Positions 22,317 through 34,600 of a stretch of 45,863 nt of DNA are shown here, in pieces. The stretch spans positions 1-45,863 of the forward strand of contig JABVXU010000437.1 of the NCBI GenBank assembly GCA_013365365.1, written 5' to 3'. Positions within the stretch are counted from its first letter, which is position 1. Every line of letters begins with the position of its first letter. The notes under the pieces were generated by a model that saw only the letters and a list, made by a program, of their open reading frames with translations, ran no database searches and had not been told where the DNA came from. This DNA comes from Cruorifilaria tuberocauda. Lineage: Eukaryota; Nematoda; Chromadorea; Rhabditida; Onchocercidae. The position numbers and the translations under genes were made by a program.

Positions 22317-24545
22317 ATGAATGTCAGTAACAAGCCAGTGAAGGGTTTCCTTTTAGATATCACCGGTGTTTTGTATAATAGTGAACGAAACACGATTGGA
22401 CGTGTTATACAAGGATCAGTGGAAGCAGTTAATAGGTTTTTTCCTGTTAATTTAAGAAAAAAAAACTGAAATTTATTAATTTCTAACTTGAAAGTTATCT
22501 AGATTTCATCATCAAGCACATACTCTAAATTAGCAATAATTTAAATAATACATGTAACTTTGAGTTGCTATTCTATTTATCGGCAACTACCAACATGTTT
22601 CAATATCTTTCTATATTATGCAAATGATAGTTAATTTCTGATAATGAAAATTTTGAATTTCCATTTGTATGGCCAATTGTATGATATTAGTCAGAGCACA
22701 ACTTATAAGTTTTAATTTAATCTAACATTTTCTATAAACCATTTCTTTTCTAGTTGAGAATAAAATTCTAACATATAAGAGGAATTTGAATATCATAAAG
22801 ACGCTTTTTCAAACTTTTTGCTTTCGAAACCTGAAATTTTAAGTTTTACCTGTCAAAATTTTAGACTCTATGCTGAAAGTGCAGTTCGCTTTGTAACAAA
22901 TGAAAGTACACGTAGTCGTAAACATTTATTTGAGAAGTTGACAAAGCTTGGATTTACTTTGAAAGAAGAACATATTTTCATGCCTGTTCCGGAAGCGAAG
23001 CGTTACATCAAGGATCGTGATCTCAGACCACATATACTAGTACATAAAGATATGTTATAAAATTTTCATATGAAGCTTTTATTTTCCTAAATTTAAATTA
23101 CAATCTTAACTGTTCGAATTCAAAAAAATATTAAATAAATTTGGTATTTTGTTTTAGGTATTCTGAAAGAATTTGAAGATCTCGATACAAACAATCCGAA
23201 CTGCGTTTTATTAGGTGATGCTGAAGTGGGGTTTACCTATGAAACAATGAATGCCGCCTTTCGTGTCTTACATGAAACGAGTGATCCTTTGATTATTACT
23301 CTAGGTTGTGGGTTAGTTTTAATGTATTGGTAATTCAAGGCATGTTGGACGCTAAAAATCAGAGCATCGTTTTCGGTAGGATTTTAACGTATTATTAATA
23401 GAGACCTCGTTCGTTTTTTTCTGGCCCTCATTAAATTTATCTGAACAATACCCTTATTATTTGTTGAATAAAACAAATTCACCAATTCACAAATAAATTT
23501 GTTAAGAATTTACATTTAGATTGTAAATCATTAAGAAAAGTTAACAAGGAAAATTTGGAAATGGATGATTATTCTTTCACTTACTCACTGATGGATTTAT
23601 AATAAGAGCCTTATTTAAGGAAATTTTATCAGCGAATAGATGGACCCTGTATGGACGTAGGCGCTTTTACACATGCATTGCAGTATGCATGTGATGCACG
23701 AGTCGTCATTATAGGTAAACCAAACGAGCAATTTTTCAAGACTGCTGTTGATGACATGGGATTATCGACGGATGAGGTTGGTTACCTTTAAATTTATTTC
23801 ATTTAAGCTACAATTTATCACTGATCTCAGTCTCACAAAAAGCAATCTCAAAAGGGATTCTCTATTGGCTTTTATTGTTATGTGTTTTTTTAATTTATTA
23901 CAAGCATTATTTATGATTCACTCCTATCTCTCTCTCTTTCTCTGTCTCTGTTCTCACCAACCATTTCTAATTTATGAAAAAGAGAAAACAGAAGTATGTT
24001 TTGGGTACAGTTGTCCTTTTCGAACATAAGTTTTCTTTGAAAATTAACTGAAGTAAAATCAAAAACTTTTAGTAAAGAAAAACAATTTAGGTTGTAATGG
24101 TTGGTGATGATATTGTATCGGATGTTGGTGGGGCGCAGAAAGCTGGGATTAGAGGTGTACAAGTACGTACAGGGAAATGGAGGTAAATAAAATGCTTTTT
24201 TAAGAGAATTTCCGATTGTTCAAGTAAGTTCCAATAGGGAATTTAGGGTTATATCTCCAGTATTGATTTCCAAGCAAAAATTTTCTAATTTATTATATTG
24301 ATACCAAGTTGGATTATCTATATCTGTTTGCCTATCGATAATATCGACTTGATTGAATTAGACAGAACAAGAGTGAAAATGGAAAAGAATCGGTATGAAT
24401 AAAATGTTTCATGCTGTATTTTTCGGAATATATTTTGCTTCCATTTTTCAGACAGTCTTGGATGAATCATAGTATCAAACCAGATTTGCTAGTTGATGAC
24501 TTACAATCCGCTGTAGATATGCTTCTGAAGAAACCAGGAAATTGA
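22317..24545 (+). CDS. LHPP: LHPP-like HAD phosphatase, 6 exons, 266 aa, with a defective-looking splice donor
   Basis: Coding exons: 22317-22435, 22865-23049, 23158-23311, 23620-23776, 24091-24182, 24452-24545; 267 codons with stop. It is a HAD-superfamily hydrolase with motif I LLDITGVLYNS (Asp14), motif II VTNEST (50-55), the cap region, motif III GKPNEQFF (Lys186) and motif IV VGDDIVSDVGGAQ (Asp211/Asp212). These match phospholysine phosphohistidine inorganic pyrophosphate phosphatase (human 270 aa), a cytosolic protein-histidine phosphatase. The second intron is abnormal: exon 2 ends CATAAAG and is followed by ATATGTTATAA instead of GTATGTT. Only cutting there gives HKGILKEF in line with human HDGVRSEF. 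The GT four bases later frameshifts to an early stop, and read-through stops at 23060. So this is an AT..AG intron, a real donor mutation or a base error. The start ATG follows acceptor TTTCCAG plus ATA, suggesting trans-splicing. Confidence 0.88.
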
Positions 24546-24589
24546 AATAGCTCCAATATACAGCTGGTGTGATGTAAAGAGATATTTAG

Positions 24590-24614
24590 TATTGCTCATT
24601 TGATATGAGCAATA
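24590..24614 (+). other. Stem-loop in LHPP-like 3' UTR
   Basis: TATTGCTCAT and ATGAGCAATA form a perfect 10-bp stem with a 5-nt loop, 44 bases after the stop and 17 bases before the AATAAA signal. It could be an RNA-stability or processing element; no named family is recognised. Confidence 0.55.
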
Positions 24615-24631
24615 TTTTAAAAACTAGTATA

Positions 24632-24637
24632 AATAAA
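24632..24637 (+). terminator. AATAAA polyadenylation signal of LHPP-like gene
   Basis: AATAAA lies 87 bases after the stop codon at 24545, just past the stem-loop. Confidence 0.6.
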
Positions 24638-24649
24638 ATGTTTTATCTA

Positions 24650-27600
24650 AAAATTGTCTTCTACATTTATTAGTTATGCCTTAAATTAATTAATAGCATA
24701 CAGTAGGAAATCCTTTAAAAAGAGAATTTCTTGATAATTAGATTTGTTAGAAATATCGATGACTATATTTCATTTTTTTATGAATATCATCCTTATTTTC
24801 AAAATGCTTCATTTATTCGTTTAATTTGATTACAATCCAATTAACTCATTGCTTAATTTTTTTTTGTTTGATTTACAATCGTACTTTTATTAATTTAACA
24901 TTTCCTTTTAATACCATAATTCTTTTTTTAAACTTAATGCTTTTTTGAAAATGATAGTTATCAAATTATGCTTGACAGTTGTGTAATTAACTAAACCAAC
25001 TGTTAAGCAGTATATACTGTAAATTTTTACTTCGATTATAGCATAATAATTCTTCATAATCCCGAACATCATAAAATAAACATTGGAAAAATTATTATTA
25101 TTATTATGAATTTTAGATTGGAGAAAATTCTTTTCATATTATTGCTATAAAAATCTCAGCTATTATTAAAAGGGATTGCTTGAAATATCTTTCGAATCAT
25201 CTTACAACAACAGCAACACCAATAGTAATACTTGATTAGTAGCGATAGTATTATAATATACTATCACTTTATTTCCAACAACTGATTTTCAAAATTCTTT
25301 CTTAAAATTTTAAGATTTAAAATTTTTAATCCATTTTATAAAATTATTTAATTTGCAAAACCTCTATTATCTTTTTTTTTTGTATCATACAACAAACAAT
25401 ATACCATACTGTTCAGCGCATAATTTCATCAAAATTCATTACCATAATATTTATCGTATATCATCAATTTTCCCCTCTTTTCTTTCTCTTCGTGATATCA
25501 TTACTATATAGTCATAATAATTCTGATAATTGTTCAATACCATAGTATCTCGTTATTTACATTTTGTTATCCAAACAATTATAGTATGCTATCAATTTTT
25601 GATTTTTCATTTTTTGAATACTGTAATATTCATGTAGAGCTATAGCAATTCTCTATTACTTCAGGATTATAGCACTTGTACAATTTCAGGTATCATTTTT
25701 TTCCCATTCAAATAGCTGTCACATGTAAATTTTTGTAGTAAACCAATTTATAAACCGTAACCTTTGTTTCAATACTTTTTTCTGTTTTACACTTTTTCCA
25801 ATTAAATAAAATTAGGAAATAAAATATATAAGTAATTTTAGGAAATAAATATATAAGTAATTTTTCATACACTCAAAAATTTCAAGAAAGGTGAATAATT
25901 TTCATTAATATTTGATAGATATTTTGCTATCAATTCTGTTCGAAATGTATTAAATAAAGTTAAAATTTAAATCATACTGTGATTTGACTGTGACTTTCAT
26001 ATTAATTAAGCCTTATAATTTGATCTATCATAGCCATATAGTAACATAATTTTTAATATTTATGCAATTTTGTAGTACCATAACCTATACATATTGATTA
26101 ATTAATTTCATATAGTACATATAGGTTCATTGTGTTTGTCTTAACTTCATTTGTTTGTTTCTTTCTTTCTTTTTTTTTTTTGCCTTTATTTTTTTATATT
26201 TTAGAAATAAACATACTTTCATCCAATGCTACTTCACAAACAGATGCATTCTTTTTTAACATTTAAAAAAATGAGATCATAGAAAACGAAAAGAAAAAAA
26301 AAAAAAGAAAAATGCATTATAAGCAAATGAAAAAATATTTTTAAAGAAGAAAAAAAAAAGAGAAATAGCACATCAAAATGTAATAATAAATTGTATGGCA
26401 TAAGAAAATTATGAAAGAATAATACTTTCTTATATAATTTTTCCTTATAAAGAAAAAAAAATGAAAAAAATTGAAGAGAGATAAAATGATAAAATATAAT
26501 GAGAAAAAGTAATGAAAAAGAAAAGTGTAAGAAAATTTTAACTTTAGCCAAATTATATGGCACATTCCATCGAAGAGGAAAAGAGAGACGAAGAAAGGAT
26601 AAAGAGAAAAAAAGTAAAAGATTACGAAAAGTGCAAAAAAAGGTGAACTATTTTATTAAGCAAAGAGAAAAAGAGGAAAAAAAAAAAGAACATCCGTAAG
26701 GTAATTATCAATTAGGAAGTAACAGGTATGATTATAATTTTTCTCTTTCTTTATTTCCTATCATAAACTTATTATTATAATCATAAAAGAATTGCCCGTT
26801 ATATATTTCACTGTATTAATAAATTGTTAGATGAAAAAGTTTAGAACGATTAAAATTTTTTTTTATAAATTTAAATGAAATACTTTTTTTTTTCAGTTTC
26901 CAGTCAAATTTAACTTTTTGATAAATAGTACAAAAAAAAAAGAAAAAACTCCTCTTATACTTACTTCCAATTACATTTTATTTAGTAATTTTAATTACTA
27001 AAATAAAATTTAGGATGTTTGAATGAGTACGGATGTTTGAAAAAAAATACTTAATAATTAAAATTTTACGAGTAAATATATGTTTGATAAATAAGTTAGG
27101 GAAAAAAGGAAAAAATTTTTTGGTATTAAATATTTTCCAGAATTTTCCATAAAAAAATTTTTTTAAAAGAAAGCAATGAAAAAAAAAAAGAAAATCCAAT
27201 CTGATTGCTCCGGAAATATTAGAGAGAAAAAAAAAGAGACATGAAAAAGAGGATGGAAGAAAGAGAAATGGAAAAATAAAAATAAAAATTTTTACTGACT
27301 AGATTGTTCACACCAAAGGTTAGCTAATTTGTTACCAATATTCATTGCTAATATAATCTCTATATTAATTAATGGATACATTAATGAGAGAAAAAAAACA
27401 AACAAATAAACAAACAAACAAAATAAACAAAGAATCGAAGAGCAAAGAAATTCTAATTTCAATTGAATTATAATTATTATAAATGATAATAAGAATTTGA
27501 TACAACAATGGATTAATGTGTAATGAATAATTATTTTAAATATTTAGCAAATTTCAATTCGCATTTAAGCAAAAAAAAAAAAAAACGAACGATTATTCAA

Positions 27601-28366
27601 TACATTCAATAAGAATGATAATAATAATAGTAATAATAATAGTAATAGTGATAACACATTTATTTTGCTAGAAAAAAAAATTTCAAAACAATAATCAAAT
27701 ACTTATTTAGAGGTAGAATGATAATCAATATTTTATCTTAATGATTATTGATACAATGATATTTTTTTTTCCTTCTACTACGACGGTACCATTAACAATT
27801 CTAAAAGTATCAATTTACTAAAATACTACATACTTATTATATTCTCGAATTAATAATTAATATTACGAAAAGCGATAAATAAATAAATAAATAAATATAT
27901 ATATATGTTTATCAGTTGAAGAAGATTTAGAGTAATGATAAGGAAAATTTTTTAAACAATCAATATTTAGCACAAAAAAGATAAAAGTTAAAACAATTAT
28001 TGGAAATTTTAATCTTCCGTAAAATTTTCAATTAATCAAGTTAAGGTAATACCTGAGAAATATACCTGGGGTTGAGAATAGTACATATATATATATGCGG
28101 ATATATATATATATATGTGAATCATTATTATTCTGAATATTAGGTTAGATTGAGAGAAATATATGAAAAGACATCAAGTACCATTCTGTTTAAAATAAAA
28201 TGAAAAAAAAAAAGAAATTAAATAAAAACAAAGAAAAGAAAAGAAAAGGTAATAAAAATAGTTAGCATAAAAATTTTTCTTCTTTCTCTCTCTATTCCCA
28301 CCTCTCTTTCTCTTCCTTTTTTAATTACTATCATTAAAATATCAAAAGACACTTTGACAAAGTTAT
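24650..28366. other. Intergenic low-complexity desert
   Basis: About 3.7 kb with no exon I can support. It contains A-rich/G-poor purine tracts (26270-26700, 27170-27270), T tracts, (AAAT)n near 27880, (AT)n near 27896 and 28085-28117, and a short AATAATAG run near 27617. The open frames here are Phe/Lys/Ile-rich translations of these tracts. Confidence 0.7.
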
Positions 28367-28372
28367 TTTATT
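28367..28372 (-). terminator. AATAAA polyadenylation signal, candidate for the zinc-finger gene
   Basis: On the minus strand CAATAAAATAAC lies about 265 bases after the stop codon at 28637. It is the first clear AATAAA downstream. Confidence 0.45.
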
Positions 28373-28636
28373 GCTCTTTTTTTCTCTTTGCAAAATTTAA
28401 CTCTATCTTTTAATTAAGTAATTTAATGATTAAAGTTAATTAATTGAAAAGTTTAAAAAAAAAAAGAATTTTTTTCTCAAAGACAATTTCTTTCTTTCTT
28501 AGAGATAATTAAGAATTTTTTTTTTTGAAAATAATTCTTGACATTATTTTCTCGCTTTTTTTTCTCTCTACCTCTTCCTACTCCCTCTCTCTCTCTCTCT
28601 TTTCATTCTTCCTTGTCAAAGTATCCTGAAATCTTA

Positions 28637-31600
28637 TCAAACGGAAGACTCGCTAAGCATTGCTTTAACAGTTTTTAATTGCTCACAAGCTTCCTCCCTG
28701 AACCTCGTTACGGATGAATTAATTCCGGTTTGCAATTGAACCAATGTATAAATACTGTTTAATGCCATTTCCAGTTGCTTCTCTAATCGTCCAACACGTG
28801 TATCCAAACCGGTTAATAACTGAAATCATCTTTTTCTTTTTTTTTTCTGTTCAAAATAGAAACATTTTCTTTTTTTTTTTTTAAAGTTTCATTGAAATTA
28901 TTAAAATTAATTTTTCTTTTTCAAAGAAGAAATTACCTGTTCAACACGTGCCGTACTTTGGGTTGATCGCAATTCACCGATCATTGATTTGATTTCTTTA
29001 ATTTCCTGATGAACTGGTGCGGTTGAGGAATTTCCATTTTGTGGATTTCCTGCTTCGGCTGAAGTACCACAATCGGAACATTTTTCAGCCTGATCATCAG
29101 ATGAAATGGAACTACCGGGTGGCGGAAAGCCGTGATTCAGTGTCATATGCACTTGCAATGATGAACCTGAAAGTTTAAAACTACCACCTGATATCATTTC
29201 ATACTTTATCTTAGAATCTATTTCCTGTATACTAGTTCAAAATTTGCTTTTCTAAATGCTAAATTTCAGTACTTACTACTTCTTTTAAGAATTATAGTTT
29301 TTTCAAGAAAAAAAAAGAGAGTAAAAGAAACCTTTACGGAAATGTTTTCCACATTTTGGACATTGAGTTCGGGTATTATTAGCCATATGAGCAATCAATG
29401 AGGTAAGATGCTCGTTGGTACTAACATTATTAAGCGGTGATGACGCACCTTCTTCACAATCCAATTCACCGCCACCCATTCCGATATGCTCATCGATCAT
29501 CGGATCGACGGCCGGTTTCTCGCCTGTAATCTTTCATATCAAAGTAATTAAATTACTTCTTTCTTCCGTTTTTATAAAGAATAAATCAAGAAAAAAAAAG
29601 GATGAGAACTTTTTAACTTTAACTTTTAACTTAACTTGCAGTAAAACTAAAAATGAAACTATAAAAAATATTTGATCGGTGTGGCTTTTTGCATAAAATG
29701 AAACAAAAAAAAAGATTTCTGATTGATATTTTAAATCGATATCTTTGATTTAATTTATCGATTACATGTTGCATTTCCTATGCCTTGATCCATTTCCAAC
29801 TTTAATTTCAAAAGTATAACTTTCAATTTTAATTCTCTTATCAGTTAGTTTTCTGATTTCTTTCTTTTTTTTTTGCTTATTTTCAAGCATTAAGAAAAGC
29901 GAGAAGATAATTATGCATAAATTAATGAATGAAAAAAAAACAATGCTAACATACTGATTTAAAATTAATTTTCAATTTTATCAATAACAGAACAATTAGA
30001 TAAATGTTTAAGTAGAACTATTAATAATGTAAGTATGTATATCAGTTATCAAATTAATTATTTTTCAATTATTACAGTACTATATCAATCTCAAATACTG
30101 TAAATAATACTGTAAAAAAAATTCAAAGTGATCAGATTATTAAATTAGATAAATGTTTAAGTAGAATTATTAATAATGTAAGTATGTATATCAGTTATCA
30201 AATTAATTATTTTTCAATTATTACAGTACTATATCAATCTCAAATACTGTAAAAAAAATTCAAAGTGATCAGATTACTAATTCATTTTATCTAACTCTTT
30301 CTCAGTTTTACAAAAGTTACCGAAATTTCATTGAAATTTTACAAAATTTTTTTTCAATTAAAGTTGATTTTTATAAATTTCGATCATTCATTGCTTTTTC
30401 ATATTTCACTTAAACATTTAAATATTTAAATATCCCTTTCCCCGCAATCTCTCTAATATTTGTAATATTTTATCGAAATGATGTTTTTTCTTTTTGTAAA
30501 TGATTGATGAAATTATTTTCTGCAGAGATTAAAAGTACAAAGCTTCAGAAAAAGAAAAGCAAGAAATCGATTTCGTTGAAAAATTAACAAAATTTGACAA
30601 ATTTAAGCTAGCAAATTTAATTCCCATATTTGAACTGATAATTAAATAATTTCAAATTTCAATTTAAATCATATCTTTGATAACGTAAAAAAACGATCAA
30701 GTACTTTTCATGCAATTATTAGATATATTAAAGGCAGAGAAAGCTTACGTCATTTACTTCTTCTTTTAAATAATTCAAAATTAAATCGACAGAAAGAAAA
30801 AAAAATCTATTTGGTAAGTAAGATTTTTTTTAATTCATTGGTAAAATTTTATTTAAAATTTGCTGTGAATCAAAATAATTTATTGATTTTTCAATATTAA
30901 ACAATTTTTCGTTTGCTTGAATTTGAAATCAAATCTTAAATTTAATGGGAAAATTTTTTTTTAAGAAATTTGAAAAGCACTTTAACAATTGATAAACTAA
31001 CTTAAGAGATGACAGAATTCATAGAATTAAAATATAACTTATCCATTTTATACTGGTAATCTATATTTTGATAATTTTTGAAAAAATTTACATGGGAAGA
31101 GACTATGCATATTTTAGTTTGCAATTATTGTGTCCTTTTAAATTCCTTATGAAAATTGAAATTAAAAGATCACGAAATATTTGTTTCGTTTTAATAATTG
31201 CAAAAATAAAAAACAATTCCTTCATTTTCTTTATCCTTTATTTTTTCCAAAACTTTCAAACTTTATTTCGTGACCTTTAATCCTTTGACCTAGTAATGTT
31301 CAGAAATGTCATAATATAATTATATTTAAAAGCATGCAACCTTTTATCACATCCTAAAATATTATAATAAAATATAAGATACTATTTCATTTAACATTTT
31401 AATTGAACAGATCTCTTCTCAACAAAAATATAAAACAATAAAATATTTAATGCTAGAATTATTATCATTTAGATATTATTAATTATCTTATCTCTATTTC
31501 TTATCAGTTCAATGAAATTCATTTTTAACAAAAATAAATTTATAAATAATCATAGAATTGAATAGATTGCATATTACTTTTACATATTTAGCATAATTAA

Positions 31601-34600
31601 TTCAAATTTTATTTCATTCATTTTAACTATTACTTTTTCCCCTAAAGGAGTTTTATTATCGATATTATTAGCTTTATTACCTTGAACCTCCTTACTTATT
31701 TCCTGGTTAATTAAATTTAAATTAATATTATTACTCGTTGTTTTTCGACTTATCGAATTATTCACTCTCTTAAATTTAATTAATGAATATAGACTTGAAA
31801 ATATAATTTCTAATTTTAATTTATTTATGCTTATAACATCCCACATTTTTCCTACAATTATTACTTTCCCTTAATCACTTCAATTTCAAAATAGCATCTT
31901 TCATTTATTCTTTTATAAACAACTGGCATTAATTGAATTACTGTAACTTTATAAATATCTTCTAGTCCATTTATTGTTGTTATAAGACAAAGTGAATTTT
32001 ATTTATAACATATTATTACAGTAATCAAATAAATACGATAATTAATTACTGTAAACTTTAAATCATCATATCATTTAAAATCATAAATATAAAGTATATA
32101 TTGGAAAGCTTTCGAATTTTTATACTTATTGAAATTTTTGCTAATTTTTTAATCTTATCATATCTAATTATTTTATTGCTTTATATCAGTAGATGATAAA
32201 TATTGAGTAAATGATAAGAAATGAGAGAGAGAGAGGGAGGGAGATAAAAGAAAAAGATTTGAATTTTTTATCAAAAAAACATATGATAATGAGTAAGAAA
32301 GATTGATCTTGTGCTAATTATATTATATTATACTTATTATATTGTATTATAGTTATATTATAGTTATTTCTTGAAATTATAATTTTAACACTAAGAAAAG
32401 ACAAATCGATATATCTTAATCAATCAAAATATCTCTATCAAAATTTATTGAAATAATTTGTTTTGATAAATTTCCTTTCTTATTTATTCAAATCTTATAA
32501 ATTACAATCATATCTCTTAAATAATACAAATGAATAATTGAAGAATTTTCATACTTTTAAGATATAATTTAAATGATCGAAAATCACGTTTGCATTTTTT
32601 CCCAGAAAAATTAGAAAGCAAAAAATAAAAAAATTTTTTTTTGTAAGAAACTTTAAAAAATTTATCATTAATTTTCCTTTTTTTCGATTTAAAAAATAGT
32701 ATTTCTCTCTAAAATGAAATCATATATGCATGAATTTTGATACTAAAATAGTAATTCCAATAAGTTCCAATTAGCAATTCCAATTAACTTATTAATTTCT
32801 AAAATAAAATCAATTTAATACTATAAGAACGAATTTTGATACTGAAATAGTAATTGCAATAAGTCCCAATTAGCAATTCCAATTAAGTTATATATAAGTT
32901 CATTTTATAAAAGAGTATTGATAAGGAGAAAAGGAAAAATTTCAATTATCTGATTATATTTTATTATCCCTCGAAAGTTTCCAATCTATATAAGCTTATC
33001 ATAAACAATTCACTGAAGCAATGATTTCATTAATCTGACAGGCAGATGATTACAACACTGATGAATGAACCGATGGAGGAAACAATGCTGATCAGGCTTA
33101 TTACAATAAAAGAGTTATTCGGTTTCGACGAGAAATTTCAAAGAGCTTTTAACTATTAAAACCATTTCCATTTTACACAGTACAAAAGTTTTAAATGAAG
33201 TCATTATGAGAGCGAAAAGTCATTTGGTAAATTAACTCAGCTAAATTCGTCAGCGTAATAGAAATTATACTTTAATTACATATGTCTGTGTGTGTGTGTG
33301 TGTGTGTACGTCTACCTTTATTGTTAAATTAAAAAGTTGATAACGTCATGATAGTAAAAATTTGTAACAATGATTGATTAATTTAATTTAGGAGTATAAG
33401 TTATAGCATAAGTGTAGAAGTATTACTTTTTACTTAATTCAACTATTTTAAATACCTATCATTACTTGTGATTAAATCTAATCGAAAATAAAATTAATTT
33501 TATACTATAAATTTAAAAAATAGAATAATTATTACAAAAATTTGAATTTGTAAAGAATTTAAAATCAATCTCAATTTTTGAAATAATTGAAAAGTTACTT
33601 TGAAGTACAGGAAATTAATACTATTATTGATTTAAAAAAAAAATCAACAACTAATGGAATCTTTGATTGATTTTATTATTTATGATCTAATACAAACTTT
33701 CAATATTAATTGTTAAATAAAATACAAAAGTATTCGTATGATTTATTAAAACTATAAATAGTTTCAATTAATTACTAACCATGAACGGCAAAAATGGATT
33801 CTTCTTCAGGTGAGGTTGACCTGAGATCCATGCTGCCCGCATCGAGGCCAAGAGACATAAATATTGAACGACCTTTATCATTCTCATCGTCCATTGCTTC
33901 CTGATAATTATACTTTTTTTTTTTTTAAATAAAATTTGAAATTGATCAAAGTATTGGAATGAAATAATGTTAATCCAAGTGCGCAATAAAATTACTTATC
34001 ATCCTATTAGATTACTTTTACTTATGGTAATTAAAGAAAAAATAAAATTAAAAATAAGATTACATCTTTTTGTGCGGGTAAATTAAGCGGATTTTCTGAG
34101 GTACCGGAAGTCAATACTATCATTGATTTTTCAAGGAAATCAACAGCTGCCGGATCTTTCACCGATTTCTTACCCTGTAATTAATTTACAACTGTAATAA
34201 GGTATACGCGTACACCTTGTAATCTTTTGAATTTGTAAAAAAAAAAAAAAAAACAATAAATTTTATCAAAGATGAGAATATAACTTCAAAGAAAATTGAA
34301 AGATAAAATATTTCAAATCTAAAATTTCTTCGAATTTTTTAATAGCAAAATTCAAGAAGAATTTAATTTGCTATTTTTCAAATATATTTCAAAATTATAA
34401 AGTCAAACCTTTTTGATTATAATATCATCTTTACCAATATAAGCATTCTGCTCTTGTTTATGATGCTTTAAAATATGCTTCGTTAAATTTCCTGAAATAA
34501 AAATATTTTTTATTATCAATCATCTAAAGGTACCATTCATATATATATATAAACTGATAAATTTGATAAAATAGAATTATGAACTTATCAGATATTACGT

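Larger units (their letters stand above)
29524..33779 (-). other. Fourth intron (4.3 kb) of the zinc-finger gene
   Basis: A long AT-rich intron between exons 4 and 5. It contains the tandem duplications at 29994-30278 and 32732-32905, an AGAG run near 32225, a GT microsatellite at 33286-33307 and, at its 5' end, a decayed copy of exon 3 (33602-33675). No other protein-like segment is seen. Confidence 0.75.

Noticed and set aside
26234..27199. Several Phe-, Lys- and Ile-rich frames on both strands
   Set aside because: They are products of A/T tracts in the intergenic desert with no conserved motif.
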